Below, piece after piece: positions 48,601-62,137 of a stretch of DNA of 64,000 bases. The notes under the pieces were generated by a model. That model saw only the letters and a list, made by a program, of their open reading frames with translations, searched no databases and had not been told where the DNA came from. Each line of letters opens with the position of its first letter. The first letter of the stretch is position 1. The stretch lies in NCBI GenBank assembly GCA_964017185.1, contig OZ024884.1:10889548-10953547 (forward strand). Reading direction: 5' to 3'. Origin of the DNA: Rugalucina vietnamica (Eukaryota > Mollusca > Bivalvia > Lucinida > Lucinidae). The translations under genes were made by a program, and so were the position numbers.

Positions 48601-49988
48601 TTTACAGTAGAAGGGATGTACTTTCAGACCACACCAGCGGCTATGCCGGGAAAACTCTAGTTTTCGAGAAATAGGGGTACAAAGATGACCGAAAATGGAA
48701 ATTTCTGTATATAGTATTCATGGGTATTGCTGATCGTTCCAAGTCGATACTTCTGTGGTGGTTCTTTTTGTTTTATGTCTTGGTGTTTAAAAATTTTTTG
48801 TGCTGTTGGCGCCTTATGTATGTTTTCATATTTTTAGTTAAGTTAAGGTAACTGAGTGGCCACCTATTGGGAAAATAGCTGCCCATTCGGCTTACGATTG
48901 TTTCATGGTATAAGTACCTGATTGTTAGTTTGGTTTTTTCCCACCTCGGTTTTTGGAGTGGGAATCTTTTTCTGATTGCGCCTTTTCCTGATCTTTGCCT
49001 ACTTGTACCTTTTTTGCAATGTGTCGGTACCAACTCGGGCTGGTTTCTCACAGAACCCCACCGAGTTTAGGGAGTTCGAGACCCAGTGGGGCTTGTAGTC
49101 CATACAAGTGCCTTTACAGCCCATAGGTCGGTTATACTGGGAAAACTCTGGTTTGTCGGAAATTTCAACTCAAACATTGGGAAACGTGAACATTCATAGG
49201 TTTGGGGGTGGGGTATGAGGCACCCCTGTCATTGACGTGCGCGGAGTTTAGGGAGCAAGCGACCTAGTGGGATTTACAGTAGAAGGGATGTACTTTCAGA
49301 CCACACCAGCGGCTATGCCGGGAAAACTCTAGTTTTCGAGAAATAGGGGTACAAAGATGACCGAAAATGGAAATTTCTGTATATAGTATTGCAATGTGTC
49401 GGTACCAACTCGGGGTGGTTTCTCACAGAACCCCACCGAGTTTAGGGAGTTCGAGACCCAGTGGGGCTTGTAGTCCATACAAGTGCCTTTACAGCCCATA
49501 GGTCGGTTATACTGGGAAAACTCTGGTTTGTCGGAAATTTCAACATAAACATTGGGAAACGTGAACATTCATGGGTTTGGGGGTGGGTATGAGGCACCCC
49601 TGTCATTGACGTGCGCGGAGTTTAGGGAGCAAGCGACCTAGTGGGATTTACAGTAGAAGGGATGTACTTTCAGACCACACCAGCGGCTATGCCGGGAAAA
49701 CTCTAGTTTTCGAGAAATAGGGGTACAAAGATGACCGAAAATGGAAATTTCTGTATATAGTATTGCAATGTGTCGGTACCAACTCGGGCTGGTTTCTCAC
49801 AGAACCCCACCGAGTTTAGGGAGTTCGAGACCCAGTAGGGCTTGTAGTCCATACAAGTGCCTTTACAGCCCATAGGTCGGTTATACTGGGAAAACTCTGG
49901 TTTGTCGGAAATTTCAACTCAAACATTGGGAAAGGTGAACATTCATGGGTTTGGGGGTGGGGTATGAGGCACCCCTGTCATTGACGTG
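24648..49988 (+). repeat. 375 bp satellite, left array (about 67 units)
   Basis: The anchor AGGGGTACAAAGATGACC recurs at 24651, 25021, 25396, 25771, 26146, 26521 and so on, every 375 bp. The edge unit is 370 bp (GCTGG missing) and units with an extra TTC are 378 bp. Each unit has GGTACC, an ATTGCAAT octamer, and the dyad CTTGTA-GTCCA-TACAAG. Neighbouring units differ by only a few bases. Shared rare variants recur at 12- and 23-unit distances, showing higher-order repeats. A 297 bp foreign segment interrupts it at 48719-49015. No coding potential that looks selected. Confidence 0.97.
48719..49015. other. 297 bp non-satellite insertion in the array
   Basis: Clean interruption between AGTATT and GCAATGTG of a unit. 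The sequence is T-rich with no match elsewhere in the window, no clear target duplication and no inverted ends. It ends in CTTTTTT. A 92-codon minus-strand ORF through it starts inside the satellite and is not credible. Confidence 0.85.
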
Positions 49989-50027
49989 ACGAACTCCCTA
50001 AGCTCTGCGCACGTCAATGACAGGGGT
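49974..50027. repeat. inversion junction between the satellite arrays
   Basis: GGCACCCCTGTCATTGACGTG reads up to 49988 in one orientation. After a spacer of about 21 bp (ACGAACTCCCTAAGCTCTGC) the inverse, CACGTCAATGACAGGGGTGC, begins. The spacer looks like the start of a unit half (complement of GAGCTTAGGGAGTTCG) and mixes features of half A and half B. Confidence 0.9.
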
Positions 50028-53000
50028 GCCTCATACCCCATCCCCAAACCCATGAATGTTTACGTTTCCCAATGTTTGAGTTGTAATTTCCGACAAACCA
50101 GAGTTTTCCCAGTATAACCGACCTATGGGCTGTAAAGGCACTTGTATGGACTACAAGCCCCACTGGGTCTCGAACTCCCTAAACTCGGTGGGGTTCTGTG
50201 AGAAACCAGCTCGAGTTGTACCGACACATTGCACTACTATACAGAAATGTCCATTTTTAGTCATTTTTGTACCCCTATTTCTCGAAAACTAGAGTTTTCC
50301 CGGCATAGCCGCTGGTGTGGTCTGAAAGTACATCCCTTCTACTGTAAATCTCACTAGGTCGCTTGCTCCCTAAACTCCGCGCACGTTAATGACAGGGGTT
50401 CCTCATACCCAACCCACATACCCATGAATGTTCACGTTTCCCAATGTTTGAGTTGAAATTTCCGACAAACCAGAGTTTTCCCAGTATAACCGACCTATGG
50501 GCTGTAAAGGCACTTGTATGGACTACAAGCCCCACTGGGTCTCGAACTCCCTAAACTCGGTGGGGTTATGTGAGAAACCAGCCCGAGTTGGTACCGACAC
50601 ATTGCAATACTATACAGAAATTTCCATTTTCGGTCATTTTTGTACCCCTATTTCTCGAAAACTAGAGTTTTCCCGGCATAGCCGCTGATGTGGTCTGAAA
50701 GTACATCCCTTCTACTGTAAATCCCACTAGGTCGCTTGCTCCCTAAACTCCGCGCACGTCAATGACAGGGGTGCCTCATACCCAACCCCCAAACCCATGA
50801 ATGTTCACGTTTTCCAATGTTTGAGTTGAAATTTCCGACAAACCAGAGTTTTCCCAGTATAACCGACCTATGGGCTGTAAAGGCACTTGCATGGACTACA
50901 AGCCCCACTTGGTCTCGAACTCCTTAAACTCGGTGGGATTCTGTGAGAAACCAGCCCGAGTTGGTACCGACACATTGCAATACTATACAGAAATTTCCAT
51001 TTTTGGTCATTTTTGTACCCCTATTTCTCGAAAACTAGAGTATTCCCGGCATAGCCGTTTATGTGGTCTGAAAGTACATCCCTTCTACTGTAAATCCCAC
51101 TAGGTCGCTTGCTCCCTAAACTCCGCGCACGTCAATGACAGGGGTGCTTCATACCCAACCCCCATACCCATGAATGTTCACGTTTCCCAATGTTTGAGTT
51201 GAAATTTCCGACAAACCAAAGTTTTCCCAGTATAACCGACCTATGGGCTGTAAAGGCACTTGTATGGAGTACAAGCCCCACTGGGTCTCGAACTCCCTTA
51301 ACTCGGTGGGGTTCTGTGAGAAACCAGCCCGAGTTGGTACCGACACATTGTAATACTATACAGAAAATTTCCATTTTTGGTCATTTTTGTACCCCTATTT
51401 CTCGAAAACTAGAGTTTTCCCGGCATAGCCGCTTATGTGGTCTGAAAGTACGTCCCTTATACTATAAATTGCACTAGGTCGCATGCTCCCTAAACTCCGC
51501 GCACGTCAATGACAGGGGTGCCTCATACCCTACCCCCAAACCCATGAATGTTCACGTTTCCCAATGTTTGAGTTGAAATTTCCGACAAACCAGAGTTTTC
51601 CCAGCATAACCGACCTATGGGTTGTAAAGGCACTTGTATGGCCTACTAGCCCCACTGGGTCTCGAACTCCCTAAACTCGGTGGGGTTCTGTGAGAAACCA
51701 GCCCGAGTTGGTACCGACACATTGCAATACTATACAGAAATTTCCATTTTCGGTCATCTTTGTACCCCTATTTCTCGAAAACTAGAGTTTTCCCGGCATA
51801 GCCGCTGGTGTGGTCTGAAAGTACATCCCTTCTACTGTAAATACCACTAGGTCGCTTGCTCCCTAAACTCCGCGCACGTCAATGACAGGGGTGCCTCATA
51901 CCCCACCCCCAAACCCATGAATGTTCACGTTTCCCAATGTTCGAGTTGAAATTTCCGACAAACCAGAGTTTTCCCAGTATAACCGACCTATGGGCTGTAA
52001 AGGCACTTGTATGGACTACAAGCCCCACTGGGTCTCGAACTCCCTAAACTCGGTGGGGTTCTGTGAGAAACCAGCCCGAGTTGGTACCGACACATTGCAA
52101 TAATATACAGAAATTTCCATTTTCGGTCATCTTTGTACCCCTATTTCTCGAAAACTAGAGTTTTCCCGGCATAGCCGCTGGTGTGGTCTGAAAGTACATC
52201 CCTTCTACTGTAAATCCCACTAGGTCGCTTGCTCCCAAAACTCCGCGCACGTCAATGACAGGGGTGCCTCATACCCCACCCCAAACCCATGAATGTTCAC
52301 GTTTCCCAATGTTTGAGTTGAAATTTCCGACAAACCAGAGTTTTCCCAGTATAACCGACCTATGGGCTGTAAAGGCACTTGTATGGACTACAAGCCCCAC
52401 TGGGTCTCGAACTCCCTAAACTCGGTGGGGTTCTGTGAGAAACCAGCCCGAGTTGGTACCGACACATTGCAATACTATACAGAAATTTCCATTTTCGGTC
52501 ATCTTTGTACCCCTATTTCTCAAAAACTAGAGTTTTCCCGGCATAGCCGCTGGTGTGGTCTGAAAGTACATCCCTTCTACTGTAAATCCCACTAGGTCGC
52601 TTGCTCCCTAAACTCCGCGCACGTCAATGACATGGGTGCCTCATACCCCACCCCCAAACCCATGAATGTTCACGTTTCCCAATGTTTGAGTTGAAATTTC
52701 CGACAAACCAGAGTTTTCCCAGTATAACCGACCTATGGGCTGTAAAGGCACTTGTATGGACTACAAGCCCCACTGGGTCTCGAACTCCCTAAACTCGGTG
52801 GGGTTCTGTGAGAAACCAGCCCGAGTTGGTACCGACACATTGCAATACTATACAGAAATTTCCATTTTCGGTCATCTTTGTACCCCTATTTCTCGAAAAC
52901 TAGAGTTTTCCCGGCATAGCCGCTGGTGTGGTCTGAAAGTACATCCCTTCTACTGTAAATCCCACTAGGTCGCTTGCTCCCTAAACTCCGCGCACGTCAA

Positions 53001-53079
53001 TGACAGGGGTGCCTCATACCCCACCCCCAAACCCATGAATGTTCACGTTTCCCAATGTTTGAGTTGAAATTTCCGACAA

Positions 53080-53239
53080 ACCAGAGTTTTCCCAGTATAA
53101 CCGACCTATGGGCTGTAAAGGCACTTGTATGGACTACAAGCCCCACTGGGTCTCGAACTCCCTAAACTCGGTGGGGTTCTGTGAGAAACCAGCCCGAGTT
53201 GGTACCGACACATTGCAATACTATACAGAAATTTCCATT
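53080..53239 (-). repeat. 160 bp deleted satellite unit
   Basis: The unit jumps from TTTCCATT directly to ACCAGAGTTTTCCCAG, missing 213 bp. The same junction recurs at 60486/60487 and 62137/62138. Confidence 0.9.
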
Positions 53240-56200
53240 ACCAGAGTTTTCCCAGTATAACCGACCTATGGGCTGTAAAGGCACTTGTATGGACTACAAG
53301 CCCCACTGGGTCTCGAACTCCCTAAACTTGGTGGGGTTCTGTGAGAAACCAGCCCGAGTTGCTACCGACACATTGCTATACTATACAGAACTTTCCATTT
53401 TCGGTCATCTTTGTACCCCTATTTCTCGAAAACTAGAGTTTTCCCGGCATAGCCGCTGGTGTGGTCTGAAAGTACATCCCTTCTACTGTAAATCCCACTA
53501 GGTCGCTTGCTCCCTAAACTCCACGCACGTCAATGACAGGGGTGCCTCATACCCCACCCCCAAACCCATGAATGTTCACGTTTCCCAATGTTCGAGTTGA
53601 AATTTCCGACAAACCAGAGTTTTCCCAGTATAACCGACCTATGGGCTGTAAAGGCACTTGTATGGACTACAAGCCCCACTGGGTCTCGAACTCCCTAAAC
53701 TCGGTGGGGTTCTGTGAGAAACCAGCCCGAGTTGGTACCGACACATTGCAATACTATACAGAAATTTCCATTTTCGGTCATCTTTGTACCCCTATTTCTC
53801 GAAAACTAGAGTTTTCCCGGCATAGCCGCTGGTGTGGTCTGAAAGTACATCCCTTCTTCTGTAAATCCCACTAGGTCGATTGCTCCCTAAACTCCGCGCA
53901 CGTCAATGACAGGGGTGCCTCATACCCCACCACCAAACCCATGAATGTTCACGTTTCCCAATGTTTGAGTTGAAATTTCCGACAAACCAGAGTTTTCCCA
54001 GTATAACCGACCTATGGGCTGTAAAGGCACTTGTATGGACTACAAGCCCCACTGGGTCTCGAACTCCCTATACTCGGTGGGGTTCTGTGAGAAACCAGCC
54101 CGAGTTGGTACCGACACATTGCAATACTATACAGAAATTTCCATTTTCGGTCATCTTTGTACCCCTATTTCTCGAAAACTAGAGTTTTCCCGGCATAGCC
54201 GCTGGTGTGGTCTGAAAGTACATCCCTTCTACTGTAAATCCCACTAGGTCGCTTGCTCCCTAAACTCCGCGCACGTCAATGACAGGGGTGCCTCATACCC
54301 CACCCCAAACCCATGAATGTTCACGTTTCCCAATGTTTGAGTTGAAATTTCCGACAAACCAGAGTTTTCCCAGTATAACCGACCTATGGGCTGTAAAGGC
54401 ACTTGTATGGACTACAAGCCCCACTGGGTCTCGAACTCCCTAAACTCGGTGGGGTTCTGTGAGAAACCAGCCCGAGTTGGTACCGACACATTGCAATACT
54501 ATACAGAAATTTCCATTTTCGGTCATCTTTGTACCCCTATTTCTCAAAAACTAGAGTTTTCCCGGCATAGCCGCTGGTGTGGTCTGAAAGTACATCCCTT
54601 CTACTGTAAATCCCACTAGGTCGCTTGCTCCCTAAACTCCGCGCACGTCAATGACAGGGGTGCCTCATACCCCACCCCCAAACCCATGAATGTTCACGTT
54701 TCCCAATGTTTGAGTTGAAATTTCCGACAAACCAGAGTTTTCCCAGTATAACCGACCTATGGGCTGTAAAGGCACTTGTATGGACTACAAGCCCCACTGG
54801 GTCTCGAACTCCCTAAACTCGGTGGGGTTCTGTGAGAAACCAGCCCGAGTTGGTACCGACACATTGCAATACTATACAGAAATTTCCATTTTCGGTCATC
54901 TTTGTACCCCTATTTCTCGAAAACTAGAGTTTTCCCGGCATAGCCGCTGGTGTGGTCTGAAAGTACATCCCTTCTACTGTAAATCCCACTAGGTCGCTTG
55001 CTCCCTAAACTCCGCGCACGTCAATGACAGGGGTGCCTCATACCCCACCCCCAAACCCATGAATGTTCACGTTTCCCAATGTTTGAGTTGAAATTTCCGA
55101 CAAACCAGAGTTTTCCCAGTATAACCGACCTATGGGCTGTAAAGGCACTTGTATGGACTACAAGCCCCACTGGGTCTCGAACTCCCTAAACTCGGTGGGG
55201 TTCTGTGAGAAACCAGCCCGAGTTGGTACCGACACATTGCAATACTATACAGAAATTTCCATTTTCGGTCATCTTTGTACCCCTATTTCTCGAAAACTAG
55301 AGTTTTCCCGGCATAGCCGCTGGTGTGGTCTGAAAGTACATCCCTTCTACTGTAAATCCCACTAGGTCGCTTGCTCCCTAAACTCCGCGCACGTCAATGA
55401 CAGGGGGTGCCTCATACCCCACCCCCAAACCTATGAATGTTCACGTTTCCCAATGTTTGAGTTGAAATTTCCGACAAACCAGAGTTTTCCCAGTATAACC
55501 GACCTATGGGTTGTAAAGGCACTTGTATGGACTACAAGCCCCACTGGGTCTCGAACTCCCTAAACTTGGTGGGGTTCTGTGAGAAACCAGCCCGAGTTGG
55601 TACCGACACATTGCAATACTATACAGAAATTTCCATTTTCGGTCATCTTTGTACCCCTATTTCTCGAAAACTAGAGTTTTCCCGGCATAGCCGCTGGTGT
55701 GGTCTGAAAGTACATCCCTTCTACTGTAAATCCCACTAGGTCGCTTGCTCCCTAAACTCCGCGCACGTCAATGACAGGGGTGCCTCATACCCTACCCCCA
55801 AACCCATGAATGTTCACGTTTCCCAATGTTCGAGTTGAAATTTCCGACAAACCAGAGTTTTCCCAGTATAACCGACCTATGGGCTGTAAAGGCACTTGTA
55901 TGGACTACAAGCCCCACTGGGTCTCGAACTCCCTAAACTCGGTGGGGTTCTGTGAGAAACCAGCCCGAGTTGGTACCGACACATTGCAATACTATACAGA
56001 AATTTCCATTTTCGGTCATCTTTGTACCCCTATTTCTCGAAAACTAGAGTTTTCCCGGCATAGCCGCTGGTGTGGTCTGAAAGTACATCCCTTCTACTGT
56101 AAATCCCACTAGGTCTCTTGCTCCCTAAACTCCGCGCACGTCAATGACAGGGGTGCCTCATACCCCACCACCAAACCCATGAATGTTCACGTTTCCCAAT

Positions 56201-59200
56201 GTTTGAGTTAAAATTTCCGACAAACCAGAGTTTTCCCAGTATAACCGACCTATGGGCTGTAAAGGCACTTGTATGGACTACAAGCCCCACTGGGTCTCGA
56301 ACTCCCTAAACTCGGTGGGGTTCTGTGAGAAACCAGCCCGAGTTGGTACCGACACATTGCAATACTATACAGAAATTTCCATTTTCGGTCATCTTTGTAC
56401 CCCTATTTCTCGAAAACTAGAGTTTTCCCGGCATAGCCGCTGGTGTGGTCTGAAAGTACATCCCTTCTACTGTAAATCCCACTAGGTCGCTTGCTCCCTA
56501 AACTCCGCGCACGTCAATGACAGGGGGTGCCTCATACCCCACCCCCAAACCTATGAATGTTCACGTTTCCCAATGTTTGAGTTGAAATTTCCGACAAACC
56601 AGAGTTTTCCCAGTATAACCGACCTATGGGTTGTAAAGGCACTTGTATGGACTACAAGCCCCACTGGGTCTCGAACTCCCTAAACTTGGTGGGGTTCTGT
56701 GAGAAACCAGCCCGAGTTGGTACCGACACATTGCAATACTATACAGAAATTTCCATTTTCGGTCATCTTTGTACCCCTATTTCTCGAAAACTAGAGTTTT
56801 CCCGGCATAGCCGCTGGTGTGGTCTGAAAGTACATCCCTTCTACTGTAAATCCCACTAGGTCGCTTGCTCCCTAAACTCCGCGCACGTCAATGACAGGGG
56901 TGCCTCATACCCTACCCCCAAACCCATGAATGTTCACGTTTCCCAATGTTCGAGTTGAAATTTCCGACAAACCAGAGTTTTCCCAGTATAACCGACCTAT
57001 GGGCTGTAAAGGCACTTGTATGGACTACAAGCCCCACTGGGTCTCGAACTCCCTAAACTCGGTGGGGTTCTGTGAGAAACCAGCCCGAGTTGGTACCGAC
57101 ACATTGCAATACTATACAGAAATTTCCATTTTCGGTCATCTTTGTACCCCTATTTCTCGAAAACTAGAGTTTTCCCGGCATAGCCGCTGGTGTGGTCTGA
57201 AAGTACATCCCTTCTACTGTAAATCCCACTAGGTCTCTTGCTCCCTAAACTCCGCGCACGTCAATGACAGGGGTGCCTCATACCCCACCACCAAACCCAT
57301 GAATGTTCACGTTTCCCAATGTTTGAGTTGAAATTTCCGACAAACCAGAGTTTTCCCAGTATAACCGACCTATGGGCTGTAAAGGCACTTGTATGGACTA
57401 CAAGCCCCACTGGGTCTCGAACTCCCTAAACTCGGTGGGGTTCTGTGAGAAACCAGCCCGAGTTGGTACCGACACATTGCAATACTATACAGAAATTTCC
57501 ATTTTCGGTCATCTTTGTACCCCTATTTCTCGAAAACTAGAGTTTTCCCGGCATAGCCGCTGGTGTGGTCTGAAAGTACATCCCTTCTTCTGTAAATCCC
57601 ACTAGGTCGATTGCTCCCTAAACTCCGCGCACGTCAATGACAGGGGTGCCTCATACCCCACCACCAAACCCATGAATGTTCACGTTTCCCAATGTTTGAG
57701 TTGAAATTTCCGACAAACCAGAGTTTTCCCAGTATAACCGACCTATGGGCTGTAAAGGCACTTGTATGGACTACAAGCCCCACTGGGTCTCGAACTCCCT
57801 AAACTCGGTGGGGTTCTGTGAGAAACCAGCCCGAGTTGGTACCGACACATTGCAATACTATACAGAAATTTCCATTTTCGGTCATCTTTGTACCCCTATT
57901 TCTCGAAAACTAGAGTTTTCCCGGCATAGCCGCTGGTGTGGTCTGAAAGTACATCCCTTCTACTGTAAATCCCACTAGGTCGCTTGCTCCCTAAACTCCG
58001 CGCACGTCAATGACAGGGGTGCCTCATACCCCACCCCCAAACCCATGAATGTTCACGTTTCCCAATGTTTGAGTTGAAATTTCCGACAAACCAGAGTTTT
58101 CCCAGTATAACCGACCTATGGGCTGTAAAGGCACTTGTATGGACTACAAGCCCCACTGGGTCTCGAACTCCCTAAACTCGGTGGGGTTCTGTGAGAAACC
58201 AGCCCGAGTTGGTACCGACACATTGCAATACTATACAGAAATTTCCATTTTCGGTCATCTTTGTACCCCTATTTCTCGAAAACTAGAGTTTTCCCGGCAT
58301 AGCCGCTGGTGTGGTCTGCAAGTACATCCCTTCTACTGTAAATCCCACTAGGTCGCTTGCTCCCTTAACTCCGCGTACGTCAATGACAGGGGTGCCTCAT
58401 ACCCCACCCCCAAACCCATGAATGTTCACGTTTCCCAATGTTTGTGTTGAAATTTCCGACAAACCAGAGTTTTCCCAGTATAACCGACCTATGGGCTGTA
58501 AAGGCACTTGTATGGACTACAAGCCCCACTGGGTCTCGAACTCCCTAAACTCGGTGGGGTTCTGTGAGAAACCAGCCCGAGTTGGTACCGACACATTGCA
58601 ATACTATACAGAAATTTCCATTTTCGGTCATCTTTGTACCCCTATTTCTCGAAAACTAGAGTTTTCCCGGCATAGCCGCTGGTGTGGTCTGAAAGTACAT
58701 CCCTTCTACTGTAAATCCCACTAGGTCGCTTGCTCCCTAAACTCCGCGCACGTCAATGACAGGGGTGCCTCATACCCCACCCCAAACCCATGAATGTTCA
58801 CGTTTCCCAATGTTTGAGTTGAAATTTCCGACAAACCAGAGTTTTCCCAGTATAACCGACCTATGGGCTGTAAAGGCACTTGTATGGACTACAAGCCCCA
58901 CTGGGTCTCGAACTCCCTAAACTCGGTGGGGTTCTGTGAGAAACCAGCCCGAGTTGGTACCGACAAATTGCAATACTATACAGAAATTTCCATTTTCGGT
59001 CATCTTTGTACCCCTATTTCTCAAAAACTAGAGTTTTCCCGGCATAGCCGCTGGTGTGGTCTGAAAGTACATCCCTTCTACTGTAAATCCCACTAGGTCG
59101 CTTGCTCCCTAAACTCCGCGCACGTCAATGACAGGGGTGCCTCATACCCCACCCCCAAACCCATGAATGTTCACGTTTCCCAATGTTTGAGTTGAAATTT

Positions 59201-60326
59201 CCGACAAACCAGAGTTTTCCCAGTATAATCGACCTATGGGCTGTAAAGGCACTTGTATGGACTACAAGCCCCACTGGGTCTCGAACTCCCTAAACTCGGT
59301 GGGGTTCTGTGAGAAACCAGCCCGAGTTGGTACCGACACATTGCAATACTATACAGAAATTTCCATTTTCGGTCATCTTTGTACCCCTATTTCTCGAAAA
59401 CTAGAGTTTTCCCGGCATAGCCGCTGGTGTGGTCTGAAAGTACATCCCTTCTACTGTAAATCCCACTAGGTCGCTTGCTCCCTAAACTCCGCGCACGTCA
59501 ATGACAGGGGTGCCTCATACCCCACCCCCAAACCCATGAATGTTCACGTTTCCCAATGTTTGAGTTGAAATTTCCGACAAACCAGAGTTTTCCCAGTATA
59601 ACCGACCTATGGGCTGTAAAGGCACTTGTATGGACTACAAGCCCCACTGGGTCTCGAACTCCCTAAACTCGGTGGGGTTCTGTGAGAAACCAGCCCGAGT
59701 TAGTACCGACACATTGCAATACTATACAGAAATTTCCATTTTCGGTCATCTTTGTACCCCTATTTCTCAAAAACTAGAGTTTTCCCGGCATAGCCGCTGG
59801 TGTGGTCTGAAAGTACATCCCTTCTACTGTAAATCCCACTAGGTCGCTTGCTCCCTAAACTCCGCGCACGTCAATGACAGGGGTGCCTCATACCCCACCC
59901 CCAAACCCATGAATGTTCACGTTTCCCAATGTTTGAGTTGAAATTTCCGACAAACCAGAGTTTTCCCAGTATAACCGACCTATGGGCTGTAAAGGCACTT
60001 GTATGGACTACAAGCCCCACTGGGTCTCGAACTCCCTAAACTCGGTGGGGTTCTGTGAGAAACCAGCCCGAGTTGGTACCGACACATTGCAATACTATAC
60101 AGAAATTTCCATTTTCGGTCATCTTTGTACCCCTATTTCTCGAAAACTAGAGTTTTCCCGGCATAGCCGCTGGTGTGGTCTGAAAGTACATCCCTTCTAC
60201 TGTAAATCCCACTAGGTCGCTTGCTCCCTAAACTCCGCGCACGTCAATGACAGGGGTGCCTCATACCCCACCCCCAAACCCATGAATGTTCACGTTTCCC
60301 AATGTTTGAGTTGAAATTTCCGACAA

Positions 60327-60486
60327 ACCAGAGTTTTCCCAGTATAACCGACCTATGGGCTGTAAAGGCACTTGTATGGACTACAAGCCCCACTGGGTCT
60401 CGAACTCCCTAAACTCGGTGGGGTTCTGTGAGAAACCAGCCCGAGTTGGTACCGACACATTGCAATACTATACAGAAATTTCCATT
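60327..60486 (-). repeat. 160 bp deleted satellite unit (second occurrence)
   Basis: Identical breakpoint to the unit at 53080-53239. The following unit lacks the GTTGCTACC variant seen after the other two, so the blocks have since diverged. Confidence 0.9.
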
Positions 60487-61977
60487 ACCAGAGTTTTCCC
60501 AGTATAACCGACCTATGGGCTGTAAAGGCACTTGTATGGACTACAAGCCCCACTGGGTCTCGAACTCCCTAAACTTGGTGGGGTTCTGTGAGAAACCAGC
60601 CCGAGTTGGTACCGACACATTGCAATACTATACAGAAATTTCCATTTTCGGTCATCTTTGTACCCCTATTTCTCGAAAACTAGAGTTTTCCCGGCATAGC
60701 CGCTGGTGTGGTCTGAAAGTACATCCCTTCTACTGTAAATACCACTAGGTCGCTTGCTCCCTAAACTCCGCGCACGTCAATGACAGGGGTGCCTCATACC
60801 CCACCCCCAAACCCATGAATGTTCACGTTTCCCAATGTTCGAGTTGAAATTTCCGACAAACCAGAGTTTTCCCAGTATAACCGACCTATGGGCTGTAAAG
60901 GCACTTGTATGGACTACAAGCCCCACTGGGTCTCGAACTCCCTAAACTCGGTGGGGTTCTGTGAGAAACCAGCCCGAGTTGGTACCGACACATTGCAATA
61001 CTATACAGAAATTTCCATTTTCGGTCATCTTTGTACCCCTATTTCTCGAAAACTAGAGTTTTCCCGGCATAGCCGCTGGTGTGGTCTGAAAGTACATCCC
61101 TTCTACTGTAAATCCCACTAGGTCGCTTGCTCCCAAAACTCCGCGCACGTCAATGACAGGGGTGCCTCATACCCCACCCCAAACCCATGAATGTTCACGT
61201 TTCCCAATGTTTGAGTTGAAATTTCCGACAAACCAGAGTTTTCCCAGTATAACCGACCTATGGGCTGTAAAGGCACTTGTATGGACTACAAGCCCCACTG
61301 GGTCTCGAACTCCCTAAACTCGGTGGGGTTCTGTGAGAAACCAGCCCGAGTTGGTACCGACACATTGCAATACTATACAGAAATTTCCATTTTCGGTCAT
61401 CTTTGTACCCCTATTTCTCAAAAACTAGAGTTTTCCCGGCATAGCCGCTGGTGTGGTCTGAAAGTACATCCCTTCTACTGTAAATCCCACTAGGTCGCTT
61501 GCTCCCTAAACTCCGCGCACGTCAATGACAGGGGTGCCTCATACCCAACCCCCAAACCCATGAATGTTCACGTTTCCCAATGTTTGAGTTGAAATTTCCG
61601 ACAAACCAGAGTTTTCCCAGTATAACCGACCTATGGGCTGTAAAGGCACTTGTATGGACTACAAGCCCCACTGGGTCTCGAACTCCCTAAACTCGGTGGG
61701 GTTCTGTGAGAAACCAGCCCGAGTTGGTACCGACACATTGCAATACTATACAGAAATTTCCATTTTCGGTCATCTTTGTACCCCTATTTCTCGAAAACTA
61801 GAGTTTTCCCGGCATAGCCGCTGGTGTGGTCTGAAAGTACATCCCTTCTACTGTAAATCCCACTAGGTCGCTTGCTCCCTAAACTCCGCGCACGTCAATG
61901 ACAGGGGTGCCTCATACCCCACCCCCAAACCCATGAATGTTCACGTTTCCCAATGTTTGAGTTGAAATTTCCGACAA

Positions 61978-62137
61978 ACCAGAGTTTTCCCAGTATAACC
62001 GACCTATGGGCTGTAAAGGCACTTGTATGGACTACAAGCCCCACTGGGTCTCGAACTCCCTAAACTCGGTGGGGTTCTGTGAGAAACCAGCCCGAGTTGG
62101 TACCGACACATTGCAATACTATACAGAAATTTCCATT
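61978..62137 (-). repeat. 160 bp deleted satellite unit (third occurrence)
   Basis: Identical breakpoint. The sequence after it carries the same GTTGCTACC, CTCCACGCACG and CTTCTTCTG variants as the block after 53240, 8898 bp away. Confidence 0.9.

Noticed and set aside
49329-49568. 79-codon minus-strand ORF near the junction
   Set aside because: A satellite frame opened by two point changes in one unit.
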